This document shows positions 1 to 8,242 of a DNA stretch of 64,000 nucleotides, in pieces. The notes below the pieces were generated by a model. That model did no database searches and had not been told where the DNA came from. It worked only from the letters and a program-made list of their open reading frames with translations. Each line of letters begins with the position of its first letter. Positions within the stretch are counted from its first letter, which is position 1. Location of the stretch: contig CANLNQ010000001.1 of NCBI GenBank assembly GCA_947492525.1, forward strand, positions 186,001 through 250,000. Direction: 5' to 3'. The stretch comes from an uncultured Granulosicoccus sp. (GTDB taxonomy: Bacteria; Pseudomonadota; Gammaproteobacteria; Granulosicoccales; Granulosicoccaceae). Both the position numbers and the translations under genes were made by a program.

Positions 1-185
1 TGACTGCGGTTCGGCGAGTCGATCTGGTAGTGACCGACCTGGCCGTCATTGAACCCAGTCCGGAAGGACTGATCCTGCGTGAACGAGCCCCCGGTGTGTC
101 AGTAGACGATGTATGCAAGGCAACGTCTGCCACGCTGCTGATAGATGGTGATGTGCCGGAGATGCAATTGGAGCCTACATCATAG
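1..185 (+). CDS. 3-oxoacid/acyl CoA-transferase subunit B, C-terminal end (partial)
   Basis: Only the last 60 codons are in the window; the reading frame starts at base 3 and stops with TAG at 183-185. The segment VDLVVTDLAVIEPSPEG followed by LRERAPGVSVDDV is typical of the C-terminus of the B (beta) subunit of family I CoA-transferases (ScoB, AtoA and PcaJ type). These move CoA between succinyl- or acetyl-CoA and a 3-oxo acid, usually with an A subunit encoded just upstream, which would lie outside this window. The substrate cannot be decided from the tail. No strong terminator is seen in the 190 bp after the stop. Confidence 0.85.
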   Translation, partial: TAVRRVDLVVTDLAVIEPSPEGLILRERAPGVSVDDVCKATSATLLIDGDVPEMQLEPTS

Positions 186-379
186 CGCCTGGACTCGGTG
201 CCGTTGTGACGTGCCGCAGAGCCTCTTGCGTGTTCCACCTGTATAGTGACGAGCAGATGCAAAGTGCCATCAGCCAGCATTTCGTGGCTTGAATGATTTC
301 GGGAGGCGTTACAGGCAACCGGTTGCATCGACGTGAGACCCGTCCCTTCACCATCGATTTTCATACTTCCAATACAACA

Positions 380-1027
380 ATGAAAAACTCAATACGCCAC
401 TTCACGGTAACGACAATAGCTACGGCCGCTTTGGCAGCAAGCGTACTTGGCACATCGGCAGTTGCCGCGCCAAACAGCCCTTCCGATGGCCTCTGCAAGG
501 AATTTCAGGGGCAAGCAAGAGCAGTCTGTAATCAAGCTCACAAAATCGCCAACCGAATAGAACGACTCGAGGACAGAGGCTCTTCTCTGGCAGCACTCAG
601 AACTGCCGAAAGACAGCTTGAACGAACGAAGGCTCGATTCATGGAACTGACTGGCCTTGCGGTCCCCGGGTTCACACTGCCGTGTGAAATTCCGGAAATC
701 AACACATGGGCAGAATCTCAGAATGCTCCAGGAATTCTCAATCCGGAGGCCACGGTTGGTACAGATGGTCAGATTTGCGCTATAGGATTCGAATTTGTGG
801 CTGGCTATACTGAGGAACATAAGTGCGAGGCGCAACCCTTCGTGCTCATGTACCTGGAGGCGGGAATTTTTGCGACAAGAAATTTGGTTCTGGGCGAGCC
901 TGCCCCTGAAGACGGCGGCCTCACCTTGTGTCAGAGCGATAGCTCATACTCGGCTACCGCCGATATCCTTCAGCTTGAAGCATGCGCCATTTCACTGGGC
1001 TGCGATATCACACCATCTGCCCAATAG
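380..1027 (+). CDS. Exported cysteine-rich protein of unknown function
   Basis: A 215-residue protein that I do not recognise. Residues 1-30 form a Sec-type signal peptide with a short positive N-terminus, a hydrophobic core and cleavage probably after SAVAA. I placed the start at the ATG before MKNSIRHF because an upstream in-frame ATG at 293 would bury the signal peptide. After the signal come two cysteines, a charged helical stretch (about residues 48-85, possible coiled coil), then a globular part with six further cysteines, which suggests disulfide bonds and a periplasmic or extracellular location. No lipobox is present. It is flanked by intergenic DNA on both sides and looks monocistronic. 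Confidence 0.6.
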   Translation: MKNSIRHFTVTTIATAALAASVLGTSAVAAPNSPSDGLCKEFQGQARAVCNQAHKIANRIERLEDRGSSLAALRTAERQLERTKARFMELTGLAVPGFTLPCEIPEINTWAESQNAPGILNPEATVGTDGQICAIGFEFVAGYTEEHKCEAQPFVLMYLEAGIFATRNLVLGEPAPEDGGLTLCQSDSSYSATADILQLEACAISLGCDITPSAQ

Positions 1028-1275
1028 GGTATTGCGCTGCCAGATGGCAGTGTGAGAATGGGACGCTCTCGGTCTCGGGAGCTTCCTTCCTCAAGGTTGT
1101 AATGGCAGGAAGGCAAGCTCGCATGACTACGCCATGGAAGCGTTGTATGAACGCCAACGACAAGACGCTGTGACTCATCTTGACGGCAAGACAGCGGCAT
1201 ATACCGGCAACGACGCTTGTCCCCGTGAATTCATGCCATGATGACGGCCATGGAAAACAAATTCGGGCCACTTGA

Positions 1276-2043
1276 ATGAAGCCGGGCAAGTCCATGTCAC
1301 CACTGTCCAGACAGGCAGCCACGTTGTCCTGTGTGCTGGCCCTGGCGCTATGGTATTCACCGGCCATTGCCGACTGCAAGGATCTTGCGCGGCCGGATGT
1401 CGATTGGAGCGGTTGTTCCAAGAAGATGATCATCCTCAAGCAAGCCACTCTGCGTCATGCAAATCTGGAAGAGGTGGATTTCACCAGCACTGACCTGACG
1501 TCCGCCAGACTGGAAGGTGCGGTGCTGGATCAGGCAAACCTGACTTTCACCCATCTGGAAACGGCCACTCTCACCAGCGCTTCGATGTTCAAGACATTCG
1601 GCTTTCGAACGAATCTTTCCCGAGCTGACCTGTCCGGCGCCAACATGAGCTTTGCCGAATTGTACCGCGCTGACTTTTCCAGGGCTTTGCTGATGAAGGC
1701 CGATCTGTCCAGAGCAACCTTGCCACGAGCGAATTTCTACCGCGCCAACCTGGCAGGTGCCGATCTGTCAAAAGCCGACACCATCAGGTCGGATTTCACC
1801 GAGGCTGATCTGACGGGTGTCGACATGCACCACGCCATTATCGCACGCACCTCTTTTCAGAATGCGAAACTCGAAAACGCTGACTGGAGTAATGCCTATC
1901 TGTACCGGGCGGATATCAGAAACACGGATCTGAGTGGCGTTCGAGGCCTCCGTCAGGAGCAGATCATGCAGGCCTGTGGCAATGATGCCACTCGCTTGCC
2001 CGATGATCTGGTGGCGCCGGAACCGTGGGCCTGCTTCGATTGA
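1276..2043 (+). CDS. Exported pentapeptide-repeat protein
   Basis: 255 residues. A signal peptide covers about residues 1-33 and ends SPAIADC. It is followed by more than twenty A(D/N)LXX-type pentapeptides from residue 55 to 235, for example RADLSGANMSFAELYRADFS. Such repeats fold into a right-handed quadrilateral beta-helix. The signal peptide points to the periplasm, unlike the cytoplasmic Qnr/MfpA gyrase-protecting members. The cysteine after ALA/IAD is not a convincing lipobox. A second possible start is the ATG seven codons in (MSPLSRQ), which gives a better signal-peptide length. Function unknown; probably a structural or binding protein. It converges on the deaminase gene that ends 14 bp away. 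Confidence 0.8.
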   Translation: MKPGKSMSPLSRQAATLSCVLALALWYSPAIADCKDLARPDVDWSGCSKKMIILKQATLRHANLEEVDFTSTDLTSARLEGAVLDQANLTFTHLETATLTSASMFKTFGFRTNLSRADLSGANMSFAELYRADFSRALLMKADLSRATLPRANFYRANLAGADLSKADTIRSDFTEADLTGVDMHHAIIARTSFQNAKLENADWSNAYLYRADIRNTDLSGVRGLRQEQIMQACGNDATRLPDDLVAPEPWACFD

Positions 2044-2057
2044 TGCGTGGATAGCGC

Positions 2058-2663
2058 TCAGTTCAGCGGTATGTCGTTCTGATCCTTGCTCGACTGATAC
2101 ACGTCCGACAGCTCGTCGTAGCGAGCAACAATGGCCTGCGCGCGCTTTACCAGCAGGGTTTTCGGCGGCTCCTCAAGCTGCGCGATCAGGTCCCGGATGC
2201 CGAAGCCTTGCCAGAAGGCGTTCTTGCGCCGGTATTGTCCGGGCTCGACATCAAAGACTTCTTTCAGGATCTTCAGGTCATGCGGTATGGCGAAGCTGTC
2301 GCGCGAATCCTCGTGACTGAAGAAATAGTAGAAGTTGTCGAATCCGCACCAGGTGATCGCCGACAGGCACAGGCTGCAGGGTTCATGCGTGGTCAGGAAG
2401 ATCAGAGAATCGGTTGGCGGGCGTTCTGCCGCCGGTAATTCGTAGAATTTCTTCAGCGCGTGCATCTCGCCATGATGCAGTGGGCTGACGATCTCGTTGT
2501 TGGTCTCGGCCAACAGCAACTCGCCACTGCCCTTGTGCAGCAATGCCGCACCGAACAGCTTGTTGCCACTGGCCACGCCTCTTTCCGTCAGAGGGATGAC
2601 GTCCTGCTCGATGACATCCAGCAGGCGAGACAGAAAGTGGGCATCGTGTCCGGCCGGTTTCAT
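2058..2663 (-). CDS. Zinc-dependent nucleoside/cytidine-type deaminase family protein
   Basis: 201 residues. It carries both signatures of the CMP/dCMP deaminase fold: HGE at about residues 64-66 (zinc ligand plus proton-shuttling Glu) and PCSLC at 95-99 (two zinc cysteines). These enzymes hydrolytically deaminate cytosine, adenine, guanine or related bases. The protein is longer than tRNA adenosine deaminase TadA and has an unusual C-terminal half rich in aromatic residues and charged helices, so its substrate is open. It is a cytoplasmic single gene that converges with the pentapeptide protein. The start is ATG at 2661-2663, preceded on its strand by an AGGAG-like site. Confidence 0.75.
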   Translation of the reverse strand: MKPAGHDAHFLSRLLDVIEQDVIPLTERGVASGNKLFGAALLHKGSGELLLAETNNEIVSPLHHGEMHALKKFYELPAAERPPTDSLIFLTTHEPCSLCLSAITWCGFDNFYYFFSHEDSRDSFAIPHDLKILKEVFDVEPGQYRRKNAFWQGFGIRDLIAQLEEPPKTLLVKRAQAIVARYDELSDVYQSSKDQNDIPLN

Positions 2664-2928
2664 GGTCAGCTCTCCTGATGAACGGTTCGAATCCCGTGGG
2701 CGGGAATTGCCCTACTGGCTTAACTATCTGCTGTCATCCCGAGGCCAGCCAACGCTGCCCGGGACGTCTCCGATCTTAGCACTCCTCGGGGCATGGGCAG
2801 TCTTGACTGATGCAGGCTTCATGACACTCCCACCCAAGGTCTGTTTCACCATTTCTCCTCACTCGCCTCGACCCTGCTGATAAGATTCCGCAGATTGTCA
2901 ACGAACCTGGTGTCGGTACGAGCTTTTC

Positions 2929-4176
2929 TTGCATCGCAGCGACAACACACCGAGAGTCACGCCCATCAATATCGAACAGCCCGTACTCGGACGCAAGGGA
3001 ACACTGCTCCTGCTGATCACTCTGGCAGCCATGCCACCGCTGACCATGGACCTCTACCTTCCCGCGTTGCCACAGATGGCCGAGACCTTCTCGACCAGTC
3101 GCGCCATGGTCAACCTGACGCTGGGCGCCTACATGGTGGCCTTTGCCATCGGCATGTTGTTCTGGGGACCGCTGAGCGAACGTTCGGGCCGCAGGCCCAT
3201 CCTGTTCGTTGCTTTGGGAATCTACGTTGCCGCCAGTCTCCTGTGCACTCTGGCCGACAGCATCAACACGCTGATTGCTTTCAGGGTATTACAGGGCTTT
3301 GCCGGCGGCGGCGTGACCGTAGTCGGTACCACGATCGTCAAGGACCTGTTCGATGGCCGGGAACGGGAGCACGTCATGGCGACGGTCATGTCACTGGTTC
3401 TGGTGGCTCCCATGATTGCGCCGGTACTGGGTGCCTTTCTATTGAAAATTGCCTCGTGGAAGGCGATGTTTCTCGCACTGGCAATCTTTGGTTGCTGCGC
3501 CAGTGTGCTCGTCGCCATGTATCGGGAAACACTGAAGGAGAAGTCCACCGGCAGCCTGCCAAAAGCCTGGGGCCGACTGTTCGTCGTGCTGTCGAACCCC
3601 CGATTCAGCTACCTGCTGATCATCTTCTCTCTGGCGCCCATGTGCCTGATGTCGTTCATCGGCATCGCCGCCTACGTCTATGTTGACGAATTCGGCCTGT
3701 CCGAGCAGGTATTCAGCTTCGTGTTCGCCGCCAATGCCGTTTTCGCCATGCTGGGGCCGCGATTCTATATCCGGCTTTCTCAGACATTCCCTGTCCGAAA
3801 ACTCATTCTGACCAGCTTTAGCGTACTGATCGCATGCGGGGTAGCCATGTTGCTTGTCGGGCGTCTGTCTCCCTGGTATTTCGCGGCACTGGCGGCTCTT
3901 GCCACTGTGTCGGTGATCATGGTCCGTGTACCCGGGGCGAACCTGCTGCTGGAACAGCAATCGCGGGACACCGGCTCAGCCGCCGCGCTCATTCAGTTCT
4001 GCGCAACACTGGCAGGAGCAGCCGGTATTCAGATCGTATCGGTCAACTCCCACGACCTCATTCGCAACTACGGCATCCTGATGATCGTCATTGGCAGCGT
4101 CTGCACCCTGCTGTGGACGATCGTTCAACACCGCACCTTTGTTGCCGACAAGCTGTACCAGCCTTCACGGGCCTGA
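2929..4176 (+). CDS. MFS transporter, Bcr/CflA drug-resistance subfamily
   Basis: About 415 residues with twelve predicted membrane helices. The first helix pair has the PPLTMDLYLPALPQMAE signature of Bcr/CflA (12-TM DHA1) exporters, and the loop 2-3 motif GPLSERSGRRPIL is the MFS motif A. Members expel bicyclomycin, sulfonamides, chloramphenicol or dipeptides using the proton gradient. The start is uncertain: an in-frame stop at 2881 leaves TTG at 2929 as the only reasonable codon before the first helix (the next Met, in LAAMPPL, would cut helix 1). A 7-bp hairpin (4240-4260) follows the gene. It stands alone with no adjacent regulator. Confidence 0.82.
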   Translation: MHRSDNTPRVTPINIEQPVLGRKGTLLLLITLAAMPPLTMDLYLPALPQMAETFSTSRAMVNLTLGAYMVAFAIGMLFWGPLSERSGRRPILFVALGIYVAASLLCTLADSINTLIAFRVLQGFAGGGVTVVGTTIVKDLFDGREREHVMATVMSLVLVAPMIAPVLGAFLLKIASWKAMFLALAIFGCCASVLVAMYRETLKEKSTGSLPKAWGRLFVVLSNPRFSYLLIIFSLAPMCLMSFIGIAAYVYVDEFGLSEQVFSFVFAANAVFAMLGPRFYIRLSQTFPVRKLILTSFSVLIACGVAMLLVGRLSPWYFAALAALATVSVIMVRVPGANLLLEQQSRDTGSAAALIQFCATLAGAAGIQIVSVNSHDLIRNYGILMIVIGSVCTLLWTIVQHRTFVADKLYQPSRA

Positions 4177-4239
4177 AAACAAGCACGGCAGACGACTAAT
4201 GCACGGACAAGACCCGGCTTTCACCCGTGGTTTGCCAAG

Positions 4240-4260
4240 GCCCTGCATGACAGGCAGGGC
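4240..4260 (+). terminator. Hairpin downstream of the MFS gene
   Basis: Perfect 7-bp inverted repeat GCCCTGC/GCAGGGC with a 7-base loop, 64 bp after the MFS stop codon. It is not followed by a T-run, so it is a weak or Rho-assisted terminator at best. Confidence 0.4.
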
Positions 4261-4395
4261 TCACGGTAACAAGCGATTCCAATCGCCGCTTTCTACGCGC
4301 ATCTGTCACAAAATACCAGACAGGCCCCGCTCTCCTCGTTCTACACTAGCCAAAACGGTCAGTAACACCGTCATGCGAATCAAGGAGATCTTGCA

Positions 4396-6300
4396 ATGGA
4401 CAAACGTACTTTCACACTCTTATCCGCTGCGGCATGCCTGACGGGCACGGGCTCCGTCGTCGCCAATGATGTCTTTCAGGTTCTCGTAGAAGAGCAGACC
4501 ATGACCTGGGGTGCGGACACCTTCGGTTACATGCAAGTGCAGGATGCCAGCACCTGGGAAACGCTTTGCGAGTTTCCCGTCTACACGCTGCAGGACACCC
4601 CTTCCGGCAATCGGGATGACACCGCCTGCGCGGTGTCCCCGGGCACCTACAACGTCATCAACCATACGACCCGGCAGCGCATTCATGGCCTCAGTGTCGG
4701 CGAACTGGAAGGTCTCTATACCGCACCGGAAGTAGAGACTATCGATGGTAGCTGGGTCTACTACGATCCCTATCGGGTCATCCAGGCGGACACCATCTAC
4801 AATCCGCTGAATGATGTACCTGCACCAGCTCAACTCTCGGCCGACGTGTATTCCAGCAGCGCAGCGGAGCTGTTCTGGGATCGTGCAGACGTTTTCGGGC
4901 TGTCTTACGATATTTTTGAGGGCGACCAGCTGACAGGCACGACAGACGGCACCAGCTATTTCCTGAGCGACCTGCCGGCCGGCAAGAACCTCGAATTCCG
5001 GGTTATCGCTCGAGATTCGTCCGGCAGACAATCCGCTGCCACAACCGTCAGCCTGCAAACCCCTGGGGATGGCTCCAGCACCGATACACTACTGGAGATG
5101 CCCACCGGACTGAAGGCTTCGGTGTATTCGTCGAATACCCTGGAGCTGTTCTGGGACCGTCAGGGTGCTGGCCAGCTGTTCGAGGTGTACAACATCGACG
5201 GTGAATTGCTGGCAAGAACCGATGGCATCAGCTACTTCGCCAGCGAATTGCCACTGCAGGAGAACCACCGTTTCATCGTTCTGGCGGTCGATGACGATGG
5301 CAATGCCTCAGAACCTGCATCCATCGATGTCCCCATGGATCCCGTCCCCATGCCCGCCGATATCACGCTGGACAATGCCGAGGATTTGCTCAAGGCGGCA
5401 ATCCGGATCGCCAACAGAGAACCCTTCGAGGAGGCGGCCGAACAGCTCGCCCCCGGTGTGAGCGCGGTATTGCAGTATGCCTACGCCATCGTGACCGGAG
5501 ACGACATACCGGATAACGGTCTCACCCTGGTAGAGGGCACCGCCGGTGGTTCATCCGACAGCGGCTTCGGCGGACTGAACGGCGGCGAGTATCTCTGTAA
5601 TGCAGGCGGCAGTGCGAACGCGCTATCCGTGTTTGGTGGGGAGAACAGCCAGGGGTACATGGTCAGTCTCGACGAATGCGCACTATCCACCGGCACCTAC
5701 AGCGGAACGGTCACCAGCTTCTCGGGAGGGCGCTCAGGCTATTCCGGCAGTAGCTACGAAGACACTGAGTTTTCACCAGTGGCCGATACACTCACATACC
5801 TGTACAGCGGCGCCTACAACCAGACCTACAATCGCTATCAAGGCACCGGAACCGACACCTTGACAGTCGATCTGTATAACGAGGAGTCGACCGATGGCGG
5901 CACCAGCAGACAAGTCACGGATTTCGAATCCGTCATCAGTACTCAGTACCAGCAGGAAAACGGCTCGTTTCTCGATATCCTGTACGCTGATATCAGCGCA
6001 ACGATCAACTTCACGGCTGACTTGCCAGCATTGCTTGACAATCCGCTGACGGTCGACATCGTGCTGAACTACAGTCAGGACACTGCTGTCACGGACCCCG
6101 TCGGGCTGTGGAATTCCGGCACCTTCTCGATCACATCGGCCGATGGCAGCGCGCTTTCGGCAACGCTTGAGGACATCGATGGCGACGCTACCTTCGAGAG
6201 TATCATCATTGTCGTCGGTGACGAACTGTTCACTCGGCCGGTCAATGAGGGCTATCTGGTGTCTTGCCGAGTCGATTCCTTCGAGGCATGTATCCCTTGA
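4396..6300 (+). CDS. Exported protein with two fibronectin-III-like domains
   Basis: 634 residues. The signal peptide (1-23, ending GSVVAND) directs export. Two homologous units of about 90 residues at roughly 140-220 and 235-315 share the pattern SADVYSSSAAELFWDR / KASVYSSNTLELFWDR and SYF(L/A)S(D/E)LP, and look like fibronectin type III domains. The C-terminal half (about 350-634) is rich in Ser, Gly, Thr and Tyr with no recognised domain. No sortase or lipobox signal is seen. Probably a secreted or surface protein; enzymatic activity cannot be claimed. Start is ATG with AAGGAG nine bases upstream. A hairpin at 6336-6362 follows and probably ends this transcript and that of convergent rpmE. 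Confidence 0.65.
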   Translation: MDKRTFTLLSAAACLTGTGSVVANDVFQVLVEEQTMTWGADTFGYMQVQDASTWETLCEFPVYTLQDTPSGNRDDTACAVSPGTYNVINHTTRQRIHGLSVGELEGLYTAPEVETIDGSWVYYDPYRVIQADTIYNPLNDVPAPAQLSADVYSSSAAELFWDRADVFGLSYDIFEGDQLTGTTDGTSYFLSDLPAGKNLEFRVIARDSSGRQSAATTVSLQTPGDGSSTDTLLEMPTGLKASVYSSNTLELFWDRQGAGQLFEVYNIDGELLARTDGISYFASELPLQENHRFIVLAVDDDGNASEPASIDVPMDPVPMPADITLDNAEDLLKAAIRIANREPFEEAAEQLAPGVSAVLQYAYAIVTGDDIPDNGLTLVEGTAGGSSDSGFGGLNGGEYLCNAGGSANALSVFGGENSQGYMVSLDECALSTGTYSGTVTSFSGGRSGYSGSSYEDTEFSPVADTLTYLYSGAYNQTYNRYQGTGTDTLTVDLYNEESTDGGTSRQVTDFESVISTQYQQENGSFLDILYADISATINFTADLPALLDNPLTVDIVLNYSQDTAVTDPVGLWNSGTFSITSADGSALSATLEDIDGDATFESIIIVVGDELFTRPVNEGYLVSCRVDSFEACIP

Positions 6301-6335
6301 AAATCGGTATAAGCCGCAGCAAGGTGTGAATACAA

Positions 6336-6362
6336 GGGCGGGCCGATTGAATCGACCCGCCC
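6336..6362. terminator. Bidirectional hairpin between exported protein and rpmE
   Basis: GGGCGGG...CCCGCCC stem extended inward by CGATT/AATCG across one mismatch, located between two convergent stop codons. There is no strong T-run on either side. Confidence 0.5.
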
Positions 6363-6372
6363 CGGCATCATC

Positions 6373-6579
6373 TCAGCTCGCCCCATAACGCGCATTGAAC
6401 GCATCGACTCGACTGCCGGAAACCGTACTCACCACCTTCCCGGTATAAGCCGGATGGCAGTTAGAACAGACATCCAGACTTGCGTGGTCCCGCCTCGTGG
6501 ATGCAGACGGTATCTGCGTGCCGCAATTGGTGCACGAGAAGACGGTAGCTGTCACAACGGGATGTATCTGCTTCTTCAT
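6373..6579 (-). CDS. rpmE: 50S ribosomal protein L31, zinc-binding (C+) form
   Basis: 68 residues starting MKKQIHP, the standard L31 N-terminus. Cysteines in SCTNCG and CSNCHP are the zinc ligands of the C+ form, and the tail VDAFNARYG matches the family's end. It binds the 50S central protuberance and forms the bridge to the 30S head. A GTG one codon upstream is possible, but the ATG fits the family and has AGGAAC upstream. The gene stands alone, which is common for rpmE. The presence of the zinc form fits zinc-replete growth; no zinc-free paralogue is in this window. Confidence 0.95.
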   Translation of the reverse strand: MKKQIHPVVTATVFSCTNCGTQIPSASTRRDHASLDVCSNCHPAYTGKVVSTVSGSRVDAFNARYGAS

Positions 6580-6611
6580 CACTCTGTTCCTGTTTAAAGG
6601 TTCGTAATCAC

Positions 6612-7367
6612 TCAGTTACGTCCGGCCATCACGCCACCATCCACATTCAGGATGGAGCCAGTGATCCAGGACGCTTCGTCAGACAATAGAAACTGCACGG
6701 CCGCGGCAACGTCGTCGGCTGTGCCGATGCGACCAATCGGGTGAAAGGCATTGAAGCCTGCCAGAGCTTCCTTTACCTGCTCTTCTGGAATGAAGCTGTT
6801 GTATACCGGCGTTTCCACCACCGCAGGCGCCACGGCATTGGCTCTGATCTTCTTGTCCCCCAACTCCATTGCCAGATGCTGCGTAAACGCGTGCAGGCCT
6901 GCCTTGGCCATGGAATAGGCCGCTGAAGGTGTTGCCTTGATGGCCTGATGTGCCCACATGGAACCCACATTCACGATAGCGCCAGCCTGGTCACCGTCGA
7001 TCAGTTGCCTGACGATGGCCTGCGTCAGAAAATAGGTACCGCGGTTGATATCGTGGTAGCTGTCATAGTCTTTCGGCTGCGCATCGACAAACGGCTGCGG
7101 TACGAATATACCGGCGTTGTTGACCAGGTAGCGTACGCCCGGAAAATCACTGTTCAGTCGAGCGACCAGTCGCTCCACATCAGCAACATTTGCCAGATCG
7201 GCCTGTAGAAAGCTGGCACCGTCAATGGCTGCGGCTGCAGACTCGCCTTTCTCTATATTGCGACCGACCAGTACGGCTCGTGCACCTGACTTGCTCAATC
7301 GCTCTGCGATGCGCAATCCAATGCCACTGGTGCCACCTGTGATCACGACTGTTTCATTGTTGAACAT
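6612..7367 (-). CDS. Short-chain dehydrogenase/reductase (SDR)
   Basis: 251 residues, classical SDR. The NAD(P) site TGGTSGIG is at residues 11-18, the NNAG motif is in LVNNAGIF near 88, and the catalytic Ser-Tyr-Lys is represented by the central Ser and AAYSMAKAG near 150-158. The C-terminus [13 protein letters not shown] is typical. The arginine after the second strand (VGRN) slightly favours NADP. Substrate unknown. It lies downstream of and on the same strand as a TetR gene, and its 220-bp upstream region holds three copies of the same palindrome found before that regulator, so it is very likely the regulated target. RBS GAGGAAAG precedes the ATG. Confidence 0.88.
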   Translation of the reverse strand: MFNNETVVITGGTSGIGLRIAERLSKSGARAVLVGRNIEKGESAAAAIDGASFLQADLANVADVERLVARLNSDFPGVRYLVNNAGIFVPQPFVDAQPKDYDSYHDINRGTYFLTQAIVRQLIDGDQAGAIVNVGSMWAHQAIKATPSAAYSMAKAGLHAFTQHLAMELGDKKIRANAVAPAVVETPVYNSFIPEEQVKEALAGFNAFHPIGRIGTADDVAAAVQFLLSDEASWITGSILNVDGGVMAGRN

Positions 7368-7387
7368 GATTCTTTCCTCGTTGGCAT

Positions 7388-7403
7388 CCTACTAGAAGGT
7401 AGG
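7388..7403. promoter_or_regulatory. Operator-like palindrome 1 (TetR site) before SDR
   Basis: CCTACTAGAAGGTAGG, an imperfect palindrome related to the three copies at 7469, 7550 and 8170. It lies 21 bp upstream of the SDR start. Confidence 0.7.
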
Positions 7404-7468
7404 ACAAATAATCAAATAAAAAGGGGTCTTGCATCATCTACCTGATGGCAGATCATCACTTCAAACAC

Positions 7469-7484
7469 CCTACTAGTTGGTAGG
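7469..7484. promoter_or_regulatory. Operator-like palindrome 2 before SDR
   Basis: CCTACTAGTTGGTAGG, the best copy of the shared palindrome, about 100 bp upstream of the SDR start. Confidence 0.7.
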
Positions 7485-7549
7485 TATTTGTGTCGAATAA
7501 AAAAACGGTAGAAACTCACCTATCGTACGTTCTTGAAACACTATGACAC

Positions 7550-7565
7550 CCAACTAGTAGGTAGG
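7550..7565. promoter_or_regulatory. Operator-like palindrome 3, between tetR stop and SDR
   Basis: CCAACTAGTAGGTAGG, the shared palindrome in the opposite orientation, just beyond the 3' end of the TetR gene. Confidence 0.6.
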
Positions 7566-7586
7566 TTCACTGGGTAAATAGAATAT

Positions 7587-8153
7587 CTACTTCAACTGTG
7601 CAACCAGCGTCTGCTTCAACTTCTTGAACACGGCTTCGTCACCCATGGCATTGGCCATCAACAACCCCCCTTGCAATCCTGCCAGGAAAACGCTCGCCTG
7701 GGATTGAGCGGAACCGGAGAAGTTCAGCTCTCCCGCACTCTTTCCTTCTGCCATGACCTTCGTCAGCCACGCCATGTGCTCACTGAAAAAGGCCTCCAAT
7801 GAAGGCTTCAATTGCTCTGGCAAGGCACCAACATCCGAAGCCATCATCCCAGCCAGACAGATGCAATGATTGCTCAGGGTATTGGTATACAGCTGCGCAT
7901 ACCGCTGCAATCTCTCGACACTGCCCTTCGCACCAGACTCTATGGATTCAAGCTGTGCGACAAAGCCTGACCGATAGCGTTCAAGCAACTCGCTTTCCAG
8001 ATCGTGTTTGGTGGGAAAATGATGATGAATGCTGGCTTTTCTGATACCTATTTCTGCCGCGATATCGGCATAGCTGAACCCGTTGAAACCACGGGTCTGG
8101 GCCAGCGCCTGCGCGCTGTCCAGAATGAGGTCTCTTGTCGGGTTGGTGTTCAT
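7587..8153 (-). CDS. TetR/AcrR family repressor of the SDR gene
   Basis: 188 residues. The N-terminal helix-turn-helix is clear: RDLILDSAQALAQTRGF, then IGIRKASIHHHFPTKHDL at about residues 36-53. The C-terminal ligand domain resembles the group with SNHCICLAGMMASD, a cysteine-containing segment seen in regulators that sit beside reductases and react to aldehydes or electrophiles; that response is inferred. A palindrome related to those upstream of the SDR overlaps its own promoter (8170-8181), so it probably represses both itself and the SDR. The start ATG at 8151-8153 fits the family N-terminus. Confidence 0.85.
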   Translation of the reverse strand: MNTNPTRDLILDSAQALAQTRGFNGFSYADIAAEIGIRKASIHHHFPTKHDLESELLERYRSGFVAQLESIESGAKGSVERLQRYAQLYTNTLSNHCICLAGMMASDVGALPEQLKPSLEAFFSEHMAWLTKVMAEGKSAGELNFSGSAQSQASVFLAGLQGGLLMANAMGDEAVFKKLKQTLVAQLK

Positions 8154-8165
8154 GCAGCGATATTA

Positions 8166-8184
8166 CCTTCCTACTAGTAGGGTG
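8166..8184. promoter_or_regulatory. Operator-like palindrome 4 before the tetR gene
   Basis: CCTACTAGTAGG core (8170-8181), 16 bp upstream of the TetR start; same core as the three sites in front of the SDR. Suggests autoregulation. Confidence 0.7.
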
Positions 8185-8242
8185 TCAACACTTGACAGCG
8201 AAAATCACGATGCCATCACCCGAAATACACATCCGGCAACCT

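Noticed and set aside
389..835. Minus-strand frame opposite the exported cysteine-rich protein
   Set aside because: It lies entirely inside the coding sequence of the opposite gene with no family resemblance.
1276..2043. Quinolone-protection (Qnr-type) pentapeptide protein
   Set aside because: A signal peptide places it outside the cytoplasm, where gyrase is absent.
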